A DNA stretch of 33,835 bases from Gemmatimonas sp. Lineage in GTDB: Bacteria; Gemmatimonadota; Gemmatimonadetes; Gemmatimonadales; Gemmatimonadaceae. Position numbers and translations under genes: made by a program. The stretch lies in the NCBI GenBank assembly GCA_011390885.1, contig JAABRO010000031.1, positions 1 to 33,835 of the forward strand. Direction: 5' to 3'. Position 1 is the stretch's first letter. Every line of letters starts with the position of its first letter. The notes beneath the pieces are model-generated. The model did no database searches. It was not told the DNA's origin and saw nothing but the letters and a program-made list of their open reading frames with translations. Of the stretch, positions 6,955-15,072 are shown one piece after another.

Positions 6955-9537
6955 GTGAGAACGAATCCGCTCCCGATCGACGAGGCGCTGCCGGCACTGC
7001 ATGCGGCGCTCGCGTCGCGCGCCGTGGCCGTGCTCGAGGCGCCACCCGGCGCGGGCAAGACCACGCGTGTGCCCATCGCGCTGCTCGAGGCCGAGTGGCT
7101 GCGCGGTGCGCGTATCGTGATGCTGGAGCCGCGCCGTCTCGCGGCACGTGCGGCCGCGCAGTACATGGCGCGCACGCTCGGCGAGCGTGTGGGCGAAACG
7201 GTGGGCTATCGTGTGCGCGGCGAGACGAAGGTGAGTGCGGCCACGCGCATCGAGGTGGTGACCGAAGGGGTGCTCACGCGCATGCTCGCGCATGACCCCA
7301 CGCTCGACGGCATTGGCGCAGTGCTCTTCGACGAGTTCCACGAGCGCTCCCTCAACGCCGACCTCGGCCTGGCGCTCGCCCTGCAGACGCAGTCGCTACT
7401 GCGCCCGGAGCTGCGGCTGCTGGTGATGTCGGCCACGCTCGACGGCGATGCCGTGGCGCGTCTGCTCGCGGATGACCTCGGCGACGCGCCCGTCGTGCGC
7501 AGCCACGGACGCATGTTTCCGGTGCACACCGAATACCGCCCGGCGCGCGCGCAGGAGCGGCTCGAGGCGCACGTCTCACGCGTGGTGCGCGAGGCGGTCA
7601 CGGCGCACGAGGGTGATGTGCTCGTGTTCCTGCCGGGCGCGCGCGAGATCCGACGCACCGGCGAGCTGCTCGGCGCGATCACCGATCCGCGCGGCACGCC
7701 CGTGCAGGTGCATGAACTGTTCGGCATGCTGGCACTCGGCGCGCAGGATGCCGCGATCGCGCCCGCGCCCGCCGGCACGCGCAAGGTGGTGCTCTCCACG
7801 GCGATCGCCGAGACGAGCCTCACCATCGAGGGCGTGCGCGTGGTGGTGGACGCGGGGCGCGCGCGCGTGCCGCGCTTCGATGCGCGCCTGGGGCTCACGC
7901 GCCTCGAGACGGTGCGCGTGAGCCGAGCGGGTGCCGACCAGCGCCGCGGGCGCGCGGGGCGTGTGGCGCCCGGCACCTGCTACCGGCTGTGGGACATGCA
8001 CGAGGACGCGATGCTCGTGCCGCGCACACGCCCCGAGATCCTCGATGCCGACCTCGCGCCGCTCGCGCTCGAGCTGGCCGATGCCGGGATCAGCGATGCG
8101 GCGTCGCTGCGCTGGCTCGATGTGCCGTCGGCGAGCGGCATGGCGCAGGCGCGTGCGCTGCTCGCGTGGCTCGGCGCGCTCGACGCCCAGGGGCGCATCA
8201 CGGCGCACGGGCGCGCGATGCTCGCGCTGCCGGTGCACCCGCGTCTCGCGCACATGGTGCTGCTGGCCGAGCGTGATGGGCTGGGCACGCTGGGGGCCGT
8301 GATCGGCGCGTGCCTCGAGGAGCGCGACGTGCTGCGTGGGGCGGGCGGTCCGCCGCCGGCCGACCTGCGGTTGCGCGTGGAGCTGGTGCTGGGCGCGAGC
8401 GAAGGGGCGCTCGGCCACGCGCTGCACGGCGCGACGGTGGATCGCGATGCGGTGCGGCGCGTGCGCGAGACGGCGCGCGACCTGGCCGACCGGCTGGGCG
8501 TGCGATGGGCGCCGGATCTGTCGCAGGTGGACGCGTGTGGAGAACTGGTGGCGCTCGCGTACCCCGATCGCGTGGCGCGGACGCGCGCAGCCGGTACGCG
8601 CAGCACGGACGCTCGCGGTGCGGAGGCGCGCAGTAGCGGCGCACGCTTCCTGGCGCGTGGCGGCACGGGCTCGTCGGTGGCGGCGTCGGACGCGCTCGCG
8701 GGCGAGCCGTGGCTGGCGATCGCCGAGCTGGACGGCGCGCCACCGGAGTTCCGCATTGCGCGCGCGGCGCCAGTGGAGGAATCGCGCGTGCGGGCGCGCT
8801 TTGCGGAGGCGATCGAAGCGCAGCAGGAGGTCACGTGGGACGACGCGACCGCGCGCGTGCGCGCCGTGAAGCGCACGCGACTGGGGGCGATCGTGCTCGA
8901 CGAAGTCGTGGCGCGCGACGTGTCACCGGAGGCGGTCACGCAGGCGCTGCTCGAGGCGATCCGGCGCGGCGGTGTGGGCATGCTGCCGTGGTCACCAGCG
9001 TGCCAGCGGCTGCGCGAGCGCATGGCGTTCGTGCATGCCCACGATGCGTCGTGGCCTGATGTGTCGGATGAGGCGCTGCACGCGTCGCTCGACGACTGGC
9101 TCGCGCCCGCGCTCTCCGGCGTGGATCGGTTGTCGGCGATCGACGGGGAGCGTCTGCGCGAGGCGCTGCTGTCGCGGCTCGACTGGCAGCAGCGCGCGGC
9201 GCTCGAGCGTCTGGCGCCTACGCACCTCGACGTGCCGAGCGGGTCGCGCATCGCGATCGACTACGGCGACGCGCAGGCGCCGGTGCTCGCGGTGAAGCTG
9301 CAGGAGGTGTTCGGCTGGACGAGCACGCCGATGCTGCTCGACGGGCGCGTGCCGGTGACGCTGCACCTGCTCTCGCCGGCGCAGCGGCCGGTGCAGGTGA
9401 CGCGCGACCTCGCGGGATTCTGGCGCGAGGGATACTTCGCGGTGCGCAAGGAGCTGCGCGGGCGCTACCCGCGGCACCCGTGGCCGGACGATCCGCTCAG
9501 CGCGGAGGCGACGCGGCGCGCGAAGCCGCGTGGGTGA
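6955..9537 (+). CDS. hrpB: ATP-dependent RNA helicase HrpB
   Basis: An 860-residue DEAH/RHA-type helicase. Motifs in order: Walker A APPGAGKTT (residues 29-37), LEPRRLAARA (Ia), VVTEGVLTRML, DEFHER (126-131, the DEFH form usual in HrpB), SATLDG (159-164), VFLPGAREIRRT, STAIAETSLTIEGVRVVVDAG and QRRGRAGR (motif VI, about 325). The HrpB-specific C-terminal domain is present (WLAPALSGVDRL, RIAIDYGD, LQEVFGWTSTPML, GFWREGYFAVRKELRGRYPRHPWPDDP). The length matches the family. The GTG start at 6955 places the first family residue (PIDEALPAL) at position 7. A region rich in A, R, G and T about residues 540-575 is an insertion or linker. HrpB is widespread; its cellular role remains poorly defined. 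Confidence 0.96.
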   Translation: MRTNPLPIDEALPALHAALASRAVAVLEAPPGAGKTTRVPIALLEAEWLRGARIVMLEPRRLAARAAAQYMARTLGERVGETVGYRVRGETKVSAATRIEVVTEGVLTRMLAHDPTLDGIGAVLFDEFHERSLNADLGLALALQTQSLLRPELRLLVMSATLDGDAVARLLADDLGDAPVVRSHGRMFPVHTEYRPARAQERLEAHVSRVVREAVTAHEGDVLVFLPGAREIRRTGELLGAITDPRGTPVQVHELFGMLALGAQDAAIAPAPAGTRKVVLSTAIAETSLTIEGVRVVVDAGRARVPRFDARLGLTRLETVRVSRAGADQRRGRAGRVAPGTCYRLWDMHEDAMLVPRTRPEILDADLAPLALELADAGISDAASLRWLDVPSASGMAQARALLAWLGALDAQGRITAHGRAMLALPVHPRLAHMVLLAERDGLGTLGAVIGACLEERDVLRGAGGPPPADLRLRVELVLGASEGALGHALHGATVDRDAVRRVRETARDLADRLGVRWAPDLSQVDACGELVALAYPDRVARTRAAGTRSTDARGAEARSSGARFLARGGTGSSVAASDALAGEPWLAIAELDGAPPEFRIARAAPVEESRVRARFAEAIEAQQEVTWDDATARVRAVKRTRLGAIVLDEVVARDVSPEAVTQALLEAIRRGGVGMLPWSPACQRLRERMAFVHAHDASWPDVSDEALHASLDDWLAPALSGVDRLSAIDGERLREALLSRLDWQQRAALERLAPTHLDVPSGSRIAIDYGDAQAPVLAVKLQEVFGWTSTPMLLDGRVPVTLHLLSPAQRPVQVTRDLAGFWREGYFAVRKELRGRYPRHPWPDDPLSAEATRRAKPRG

Positions 9538-9549
9538 GTGCCGGTCGCA

Positions 9550-9562
9550 ACGCGCGGCGCGT
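9550..9562. terminator. Small hairpin between convergent genes
   Basis: ACGCG-CGG-CGCGT lies in the 38-base gap where hrpB (plus) and the cyclotransferase-like gene (minus) converge. Five base pairs and no T-run, so only a weak candidate for a two-way terminator. Confidence 0.2.
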
Positions 9563-9575
9563 CGCGCGATGACTG

Positions 9576-10007
9576 CTACCGCTGCATCCAGTCCCCCGAC
9601 GGAATCACGCGCGCGCCGCCGAGCGGCTCGTTGTAGTGGTAGATCCAGGCCGCCTGCTCGCTGTCGTCCTCGAAGCGCACCATGATGCGGGCACGCACGA
9701 ACAGCGAGCCGTAGCGCGCATCGGGCGCATAGCCCTCGTACTGGTCGAGTTGCGTGAGCAGCGCGACGGCGGTGTCGGCGTGCAGCGCGAACACCTCGCC
9801 GTGCACGCGCTGCTCGGGGTCGGCCGAGGGCACACACCCCGGAAACCGACCGGTGTCGTACAACACACCGGGCACGGTGGCCGGGCCCACATACGTGGCC
9901 TCGCTCGCGAGCCGCTCCGCCATGAGCGAGTCGGACCCGCGGCGGAGCGTGCCGTACACGAAGAGCAGGCGCGGGTCGTTGTCGCGCGGGGTGTCGCGGT
10001 GTCCCAC
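9576..10007 (-). CDS. Gamma-glutamylcyclotransferase-like (AIG2/GGCT) protein
   Basis: A 143-residue protein of the GGCT-like superfamily, whose members cyclise gamma-glutamyl amines to 5-oxoproline. It has the opening LLFVYGTLRRGSDS (the YGTLR substrate-binding loop), then GVLYDTGRFPGCVPS, HGEVFAL, and LDQYEGYAPD, where Glu is the catalytic acid/base of the fold. The C-terminal WIYHYNEPLGGARVIPSGDW is typical of the YtfP/GGCT type. The GTG start at 10007 lies two bases after the aminotransferase stop (TGA-CC-GTG), so translation is probably coupled. No nearer Met precedes the YGTLR motif. The actual substrate is unknown. Confidence 0.85.
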   Translation of the reverse strand: MGHRDTPRDNDPRLLFVYGTLRRGSDSLMAERLASEATYVGPATVPGVLYDTGRFPGCVPSADPEQRVHGEVFALHADTAVALLTQLDQYEGYAPDARYGSLFVRARIMVRFEDDSEQAAWIYHYNEPLGGARVIPSGDWMQR

Positions 10008-10009
10008 GG

Positions 10010-11173
10010 TCAGGCGCGCACGAGTGCGGGGAGGAGCTGCACGAAGGCCTGCATCTCCTCCGGCGTGCCGATGCTCACGCGCACCCAGTCGTTGTACGGC
10101 GGGAAGGCGCGCCCGAGCAGGAAGCCCTTGGCGAGCGCGTCGGCGGCGACCTGCGCGGTGGGGCGTCCCGTGTGGAAGAAGCCGAAGTTGGTGTGCGACA
10201 TGGTCTGCTTGCGACCGAGTGCGGCCACGGCGTTGCGGAGGATGGCCATGCCCTCGGTGTTCTTCTGCACGCAGAAGCGCGGCCACTCGGTGTCGTTGAT
10301 GGCGGCGATCGCGGCGCGCGCGGCGAGGGCGTTGGGCACGCCGGTGGTGAAGCGCTGCATGCGCGCGATGATGTCGGGGCGCGCGATGGCGAAGCCGATG
10401 CGGCAGCCGGCGAGGCCGTGGATCTTGGAAGCGGTGCGCAGCACGATCACGTTCTCGCCCTTGACCACGAGGTCGGTCATGGTGCGGTACGACGGATCGG
10501 TCACGAAGTCGTGGTAGGCCTCGTCGACGAGCACGGTGGTGCGCTTCGCGGTGCTCGACACGAAGTCGCGCAGCGTGCCATCGGGCACGAGCGTGCCGGT
10601 GGGGTTGTTGGGGTTGCACACGAACACGAGGCCGACCGCGTTGGTGACGCGCTGGGCCATGGCGTCGAGGTCGTGCGCGTGGTCGGCCGTGAGCGGCACG
10701 TCGTGGATGGTGAGCCCCATGTGGGCCGCGTAGTCGGGGAGCGCCTCGAAGGTGGGATTGGCCACCACGATGTCGGCGCCCTTGATGCCGTGCGCGAGCG
10801 CGGCCACGCACAGCACTTCGCGCGAGCCTTGCGTGACCATCACGCACTCCGCCGGCACACCGTTCTGCTTCGCGAACGCCCGCTTGAGCTCCTGGTAGGC
10901 GGGGCTGCCGTACTTGTTGTGCTCGTCGTACGCGTCGAACATGGCCTGTTTCGCGCGCGGCGACATGCCGTACGGATTCTCGTTCGACGCGAGGCGCACG
11001 GGGCCGCCCGCATTGCGGCGCACCGCCGCGGCGCGGGCGAAGGCCTCGAGGTCGGGCGCAGCAAGCACCCCATCGGGGGTGGCCGCCGGCAGCGCGTTCG
11101 GCAGCAGCAGGCCGGCGCCCACACCGAGCGACGTGGTGCGCAGCCAGGCGCGACGGGAAACAGGCGTGGTCAT
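10010..11173 (-). CDS. Tat-exported PLP aminotransferase, histidinol-phosphate type
   Basis: A 387-residue class I/II fold aminotransferase. The first 30 residues form a twin-arginine signal: SRRAWLR, then a mild hydrophobic core (TTSLGVGAGLLLPNALPA). The enzyme part has the HisC-like marks NENPYGMSPRAK, CNPNNPTGTL (187-195), DEAYHDF (218-223), the PLP lysine K250 in RTASKIHGLAGCRIGF, and RVSIGTPEEMQAF, which holds the carboxylate-binding Arg. A HisC working in the cytoplasm has no need of a signal, so this is probably a periplasmic paralogue with another substrate. Tat export would fit folding with PLP before transport. The downstream gene is the coupled cyclotransferase-like protein. GAGG about ten bases before the ATG serves as ribosome site. 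Confidence 0.88.
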   Translation of the reverse strand: MTTPVSRRAWLRTTSLGVGAGLLLPNALPAATPDGVLAAPDLEAFARAAAVRRNAGGPVRLASNENPYGMSPRAKQAMFDAYDEHNKYGSPAYQELKRAFAKQNGVPAECVMVTQGSREVLCVAALAHGIKGADIVVANPTFEALPDYAAHMGLTIHDVPLTADHAHDLDAMAQRVTNAVGLVFVCNPNNPTGTLVPDGTLRDFVSSTAKRTTVLVDEAYHDFVTDPSYRTMTDLVVKGENVIVLRTASKIHGLAGCRIGFAIARPDIIARMQRFTTGVPNALAARAAIAAINDTEWPRFCVQKNTEGMAILRNAVAALGRKQTMSHTNFGFFHTGRPTAQVAADALAKGFLLGRAFPPYNDWVRVSIGTPEEMQAFVQLLPALVRA

Positions 11174-11206
11174 GGTGAGGCGACCTCGGTGGCGGGGCAG
11201 GGGCGG

Positions 11207-11232
11207 GCGCCTGACGGCAAGCGCCTGACGGC
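11207..11232. repeat. Tandem 12-bp direct repeat in a divergent promoter region
   Basis: GCGCCTGACGGC occurs at 11207-11218 and again at 11221-11232, two bases apart. The copies lie between the divergent aminotransferase and flippase-like genes, so they could be paired binding sites for a regulator. The rest of this 175-base gap holds only a possible -10 box at 11304. Confidence 0.45.
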
Positions 11233-11303
11233 GATCGCGGGAGGCGAGACGAGCGGCGGGACCGGTTCGGGGCGGACCGGCGTTCGTCGAATCTGCGACC
11301 GAC

Positions 11304-11309
11304 TACCTT
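11304..11309 (+). promoter_or_regulatory. Candidate -10 box (TACCTT) for the flippase-like operon
   Basis: TACCTT lies about 40 bases before the ATG at 11349 and fits the TANNNT form seen at other genes here. No clear -35 element is visible. Confidence 0.3.
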
Positions 11310-11348
11310 TCCGCCGCTACCACCCGTCTGCCTCAGCCCCCTGTTCGG

Positions 11349-12434
11349 ATGACCGCGCGCCGCCTGCTCACCCTGCTGTCGTTCGTGACGATGGTGGGCG
11401 CGTCCCTGTGGGTGGTGCGGTCGCACTGGCCCGATGGGGGCATGCCGTGGCTGGCCTGGCCGGCCCACCTGGCGGCGCTGCTCATCACGCTGGGCGAGGT
11501 GGGCACGCGGGCGCTCAAGATCCAGGCCTCGGCCTGGGCGATCGGGGCGCCGCTCCGCTACGGCACGGCGCTGCGGGTGTGCCTCGCCGGCGACTTCGCG
11601 GCGGCGGTGACACCGGCCCGGGCGGGCGCCGAGCCGGCGCGCTTCCTGGTGCTGGCGGAGGCGGGACTCAGCACCGCCAATCGGCTGCTCGTGCTCTTCC
11701 TCGAGCTGTTCCTCGAAATGTGCTCGCTGGCGCTCGTATGCCTCGGGCTGGCGTTCGCGTTCGCCGGCTACGGGGCCTCGGCGTCGGGGCTGATCGGCCT
11801 CGTGGGCGGCTACTCCGGCGCAGTGCTCGGCGCCGGCGCGCTCGGACTCGCGCTCTCGCGCCGTCACGCGCACGGTCCGCCGCCGCGGTGGGCGCAGCGC
11901 CTTGGCCTGCACGCCGGCCGGTGGCGCGTGGTGCAGCGGCAGGTGCGGCAGATCCGCGATTCGGTGCGCGCGCTGCGCGGCGCGAACGTGCGCCGCATGC
12001 TGGCAGCGTACGCGGCCTCGGTGCTGCACGTGTTCGGCAAGGTGGCCGTGCTGCCGGCGCTTGTGTACTTCGGTGATCGCACCTTCCCGCTCACCATGGA
12101 GACGCTCGCGCCGCTCGTGCTCTGGCCGCTCGCGTTGTTCTACGGCGGCGTGGTGGTGCCGGCCCCGGGTGGCGGCGGCGTGATCGAGGGGGCGTTCGCG
12201 CTCGCGCTCGACGGTGCGATTCCCGCGGGAATCTTCGCGGCGTCGCTGCTCTGGTGGCGCTTCTACACGTACTACATCTACCTGCTCATCGGCGGGATCG
12301 CGGCGGGGGACACGGTGCGCCGGCTGATCGCGCTGCGCGCGCAGGGTGGACCGGCGTCGCACGCACACGCGCACGCACACGCGCACATGAATGCGAACGC
12401 GCAGGCGCATGCGATCTCGGGTGAGGCATCGTGA
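11349..12434 (+). CDS. Flippase-like / lysylphosphatidylglycerol synthase TM family membrane protein
   Basis: A 361-residue inner-membrane protein of the PF03706 type (flippase-like domain, related to the membrane half of MprF). Several hydrophobic segments are visible, for example LLTLLSFVTMVGASLWVV, PAHLAALLITLGEVGTRAL, VLFLELFLEMCSLALVCLGL and ASVLHVFGKVAVLPALVYF. The family signatures are also there: GDFAAAVTPARAGAEPARFLVLAEAG and VVVPAPGGGGVIEGAFALAL. The exact substrate, lipid or glycolipid, is unknown. The C-terminus ends in an odd tail with four consecutive His-Ala pairs, encoded by a 12-bp tandem repeat. Its stop codon overlaps the GTG of the EamA gene (GTGA), so the two are translationally coupled. 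Confidence 0.85.
   Translation: MTARRLLTLLSFVTMVGASLWVVRSHWPDGGMPWLAWPAHLAALLITLGEVGTRALKIQASAWAIGAPLRYGTALRVCLAGDFAAAVTPARAGAEPARFLVLAEAGLSTANRLLVLFLELFLEMCSLALVCLGLAFAFAGYGASASGLIGLVGGYSGAVLGAGALGLALSRRHAHGPPPRWAQRLGLHAGRWRVVQRQVRQIRDSVRALRGANVRRMLAAYAASVLHVFGKVAVLPALVYFGDRTFPLTMETLAPLVLWPLALFYGGVVVPAPGGGGVIEGAFALALDGAIPAGIFAASLLWWRFYTYYIYLLIGGIAAGDTVRRLIALRAQGGPASHAHAHAHAHMNANAQAHAISGEAS
12361..12384 (+). repeat. Tandem 12-bp repeat coding a His-Ala tail
   Basis: ACGCACACGCGC occurs twice in direct succession, encoding the alternating His-Ala stretch at the C-terminus of the flippase-like protein. Because the unit is a multiple of three, slippage would lengthen or shorten the tail in frame. 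Confidence 0.7.
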
Positions 12435-13354
12435 GCGCGACCTCGACGGTCGTGCCGCCGCCGCGCTGGCAGCTCGTGCTCGCGTTCCTGTGCATCTACA
12501 TCGTGTGGGGGTCCACGTACCTCGCGATGAAGTTCGCCGTCGACACGATCCCGCCGTTCCTCATGGGTGCGGTGCGTTTCCTCATTGCGGGGAGCATGCT
12601 CGTGGCGTGGAGTGGGTGGCGTGGCCGAGCGACCGCGTCGCTGCGCGCCTGGCGCAACGCGGCCGTGGTGGGCGCGCTGCTGCTCTTCTGGGGGAACGGC
12701 TCCATCGCGTGGGCCACGCAGCGTGTGCCGTCGGGGGTGCTGTCGCTGCTCGTGGCCACGGTGCCGCTCTGGCTCGTGCTGCTCGAGGGCGCGCGCGGCC
12801 GGCGCCCCACGGTGCCGCAGCTGCTCGGCGTCGCGGTGGGGCTCGTGGGCGTGAGCCTGCTCGTGCTGCCCGCCGACGGCTCCCTGGCCAGTGCGCCCAT
12901 CGACCCGCTCGGTGCCGGCGTGGTGATGCTGAGCGCGCTCGCATGGACCACGGGCTCGCTCTTCTCGCGCTCCGCCGAGCAGGCGCCGTACGCGCCGATG
13001 GCGAGCGGCATGCAGATGCTGTGCGGCGGCGCGATGCTCGCGGTGCTCGGCGTGGTCACGGGCGAACCGGCGCGGCTCGCGCTCGATGCGGTCACGCTGC
13101 GCTCGGCGCTGTCGGTGGCGTACCTCGTGGTGTTCGGCTCGCTGGTGGGGTTCAGCACGTACATGTGGCTGCTGCAGAAGGCGAGCCCGACCGCGGTGGG
13201 CACGTACGCGTACGTGAACCCGGCGGTGGCGGTGCTGCTCGGCGTGCTGTTCGCCGGGGAACGGCTGCCGCCGCGCGGCGCGCTGGCGATGGCCGTGATC
13301 GTGGGCGGCGTGGCGCTCGTGTCGCTGGCGCCGAAACTGGGACGGCGACGCTGA
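12431..13354 (+). CDS. EamA/DMT-family transporter (YedA-like)
   Basis: A 307-residue inner-membrane protein with two EamA repeats of five helices each. The N-terminal signature IYIVWGSTYLAMKFAVDTIPPFLMGAVRFLIAG is typical of the YedA group. The second repeat ends with GFSTYMWLLQKASPTAVGTYAYVNPAVAVLLGVLFAGE, the DMT hallmark. Members export amino acids or other small metabolites; the substrate here cannot be read from sequence. The GTG start overlaps the flippase-like stop by four bases. A six-base-pair hairpin lies five bases after its stop. Confidence 0.93.
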   Translation: MSATSTVVPPPRWQLVLAFLCIYIVWGSTYLAMKFAVDTIPPFLMGAVRFLIAGSMLVAWSGWRGRATASLRAWRNAAVVGALLLFWGNGSIAWATQRVPSGVLSLLVATVPLWLVLLEGARGRRPTVPQLLGVAVGLVGVSLLVLPADGSLASAPIDPLGAGVVMLSALAWTTGSLFSRSAEQAPYAPMASGMQMLCGGAMLAVLGVVTGEPARLALDAVTLRSALSVAYLVVFGSLVGFSTYMWLLQKASPTAVGTYAYVNPAVAVLLGVLFAGERLPPRGALAMAVIVGGVALVSLAPKLGRRR

Positions 13355-13359
13355 CGTAG

Positions 13360-13377
13360 GAAGGGTGTTCGCCCTTC
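13360..13377 (+). terminator. Hairpin after the EamA gene
   Basis: GAAGGG-TGTTCG-CCCTTC, a perfect six-base-pair stem, five bases after the stop at 13354 and before the next gene. It has no T-run. Confidence 0.4.
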
Positions 13378-13404
13378 AACCGCTTCTCCTGCTCGGGACC
13401 GGCC

Positions 13405-13758
13405 ATGCAGACGCACATCAAGATCGTGGCGCTCATGAACATTCTCTTCGGCGCGCTCATGGTGCTGGCGGGCATCGCCGTCGCGTTCGGCGTGGGTTTG
13501 CTCGGGCTGACCACGGGCGACCTGGGCGGGATTCTCATTCTGGGCACGATCGGCGTGGTGGGCGGCCTGCTGCTCACGGCGCTCGCGCTGCCGCAGGTGA
13601 TCGGCGGGCTCGGGCTGCTCGCGAACCGTTCGTGGGCGCGCTACGTGCTCATCGTGACGTCGGCAATCAGCCTGTTCAAGTTCCCGGTGGGCACCGTGCT
13701 CGGCGCGTACGCGCTGTGGGTGCTCTTCCACGACGACACGAAGGCGGCCATGCGGTAG
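13405..13758 (+). CDS. Small membrane protein of unknown function
   Basis: A 117-residue protein with about three hydrophobic segments: IKIVALMNILFGALMVLAGIAVAF, GGILILGTIGVVGGLLLTALAL and YVLIVTSAISLFKFPVGTVLGAYALWVLF. The C-terminus is short and charged (HDDTKAAMR). This layout resembles the small DUF-type membrane proteins common in Gemmatimonadota and Bacteroidota, but I cannot name a family. The coding signal is good (high GC at third positions). A strong stem-loop follows between it and the convergent anti-sigma gene. Confidence 0.7.
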   Translation: MQTHIKIVALMNILFGALMVLAGIAVAFGVGLLGLTTGDLGGILILGTIGVVGGLLLTALALPQVIGGLGLLANRSWARYVLIVTSAISLFKFPVGTVLGAYALWVLFHDDTKAAMR

Positions 13759-13785
13759 TCGCGGCCGTTCGTGCGCTGTGCCTCG

Positions 13786-13823
13786 ACGCGTCGGTGCGAT
13801 GCTCCCTGCTCGCACCGACGCGT
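13786..13823. terminator. Perfect 14-bp inverted repeat, two-way terminator
   Basis: ACGCGTCGGTGCGA and TCGCACCGACGCGT pair perfectly around a ten-base loop. The element occupies most of the 72-base gap between the convergent small membrane protein gene and the anti-sigma gene, starting eight bases after the anti-sigma stop. No T-run on either side. Confidence 0.65.
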
Positions 13824-13830
13824 TGCTGTG

Positions 13831-15072
13831 TCAGGGGCGCGCGGCGCCGATGCCGGCCTCGGCGGCCTGCTCGATCGCGCGGGCCATGCGGTCGAGCGGG
13901 TGCGTGCCGTCGGTGCACCAGGGGAGCCCCATCACGTTGCGCAGCGCATCACCACGGCGGAACTCCACGCGCAGTGATTCGCGCAGCGAGCCCACGGTGC
14001 GGCAGCGGCTGCCGTCGAGACGCAGCATGGGCGGGAGCGACGCGAGGTCGAGCGAGTCGGCCAGCTGGCCGAGCCGCGTGAGGGCGGCGGCGTCCACGCG
14101 CCCCGTGTCGGTGGAGGACGCGCCGCCGAACGCCTGCACGCTGCGCTGCGCGCGACCGTCGCGTGCGAGGTCGATGCGCAGCTGACGGCACGCGGGCGCG
14201 CATTCCACGCGCTGCACGCTGAACGCGAGTTCGGCGGAGGGGATGGTGCCCTGGAGCGATGGCGCGTCCGCCTCGGAGGCGAGGCGGCGCGGTGCGGCGG
14301 CCATCTCGAATGCGGCGGCGCTGCGACCGGCGGCGGCGCGTGTGTCGTCGGTGCGCGCGACTTCAGCGCGGGACGCTTCGACACGCGCGACGTTCATCGG
14401 TGCGGGTGCCGACGGAGGCTCGGCAGGTGGTGCGGCAACGCTCGGTGCGGGTGCGGCGGCCGAGGCCACCTTCTGCGGGGACACGACGAGGTCGGCCGCG
14501 CGCGCCTCGGCGGGTGCTGGTGTGGAACGCGGCGCTGCCGCGACGGTGCGAGTTGCTGCGTCGGGGGCGACGTCGGCAACCGCGGCGTCCGCTGTGCCGG
14601 GCGCCATCGCGGCCGCGGGCGCCGAATCGGTCACGCCCTCGCTCGACGCCACGACCGGGGCGTCATCGAGCGGCGTGCGCTGCAGCACGAGCGTGCCGGT
14701 CACGGCCACCGCGAGCAGCGCGGCCACACCGATGAGACGCTGCCAGGTGAAGCGACGGACGCTCGGTCGTGCGTCGCGGGCGGCCTGCATGCTGCGCACG
14801 GTGCCGTCGTCCGACGACTCACGAGGTGCGCGCGCGGCGGGCAACACACCGCCCGGCACGTCGTCGAGCGCCGAGAGAATGCGCGAGGACGCGGCCATGA
14901 ACCCGCGCGCTTCCGCGACGCGCGCCGCGAACGCGGGCGACGTGGTCACCAGCGCCTCGAAGCGCGCCGACGTGGCCTCGTCGAGCTGCCCGTCGAGCCA
15001 CTCGTGAATGAGGCCTTCGTCGATCTCCGCCTCGGGCGGCATGGAGCCCTGCTCGCGTTCATCCGGCGACAT
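13831..15072 (-). CDS. Membrane-bound anti-sigma factor, zinc-less, with long periplasmic part
   Basis: A 413-residue single-pass protein. The N-terminal cytoplasmic part (EIDEGLIHEWLDGQLDEATSARFEALV, about 16-42) resembles an anti-sigma domain but lacks the HxxxCxxC zinc motif. The membrane helix is at about 113-130 (LIGVAALLAVAVTGTLVL). A long Ala/Pro/Thr-rich linker (about 140-270) leads to a C-terminal domain (about 275-413) with Cys residues in VECAPACRQL, GSRCRTV and PWCTDG that could form disulfides. The ATG at 15072 overlaps the sigma gene end by 14 bases and has a G-rich ribosome site, so expression is coupled. Its predicted role is to hold the ECF sigma factor at the membrane and release it on a periplasmic signal. 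The position after the sigma gene is the main support for that role. Confidence 0.8.
   Translation of the reverse strand: MSPDEREQGSMPPEAEIDEGLIHEWLDGQLDEATSARFEALVTTSPAFAARVAEARGFMAASSRILSALDDVPGGVLPAARAPRESSDDGTVRSMQAARDARPSVRRFTWQRLIGVAALLAVAVTGTLVLQRTPLDDAPVVASSEGVTDSAPAAAMAPGTADAAVADVAPDAATRTVAAAPRSTPAPAEARAADLVVSPQKVASAAAPAPSVAAPPAEPPSAPAPMNVARVEASRAEVARTDDTRAAAGRSAAAFEMAAAPRRLASEADAPSLQGTIPSAELAFSVQRVECAPACRQLRIDLARDGRAQRSVQAFGGASSTDTGRVDAAALTRLGQLADSLDLASLPPMLRLDGSRCRTVGSLRESLRVEFRRGDALRNVMGLPWCTDGTHPLDRMARAIEQAAEAGIGAARP

Noticed and set aside
11174-11348. Riboswitch or small RNA in the divergent gap
   Set aside because: Only a short direct repeat and a possible -10 box are seen; no conserved riboswitch core or long stem was found.
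9576-12410. A 944-codon minus-strand frame spanning the cyclotransferase, aminotransferase and flippase regions
   Set aside because: Outside the 143-residue cyclotransferase-like end it is Arg/His/Ala-rich shadow sequence of genes in other frames.
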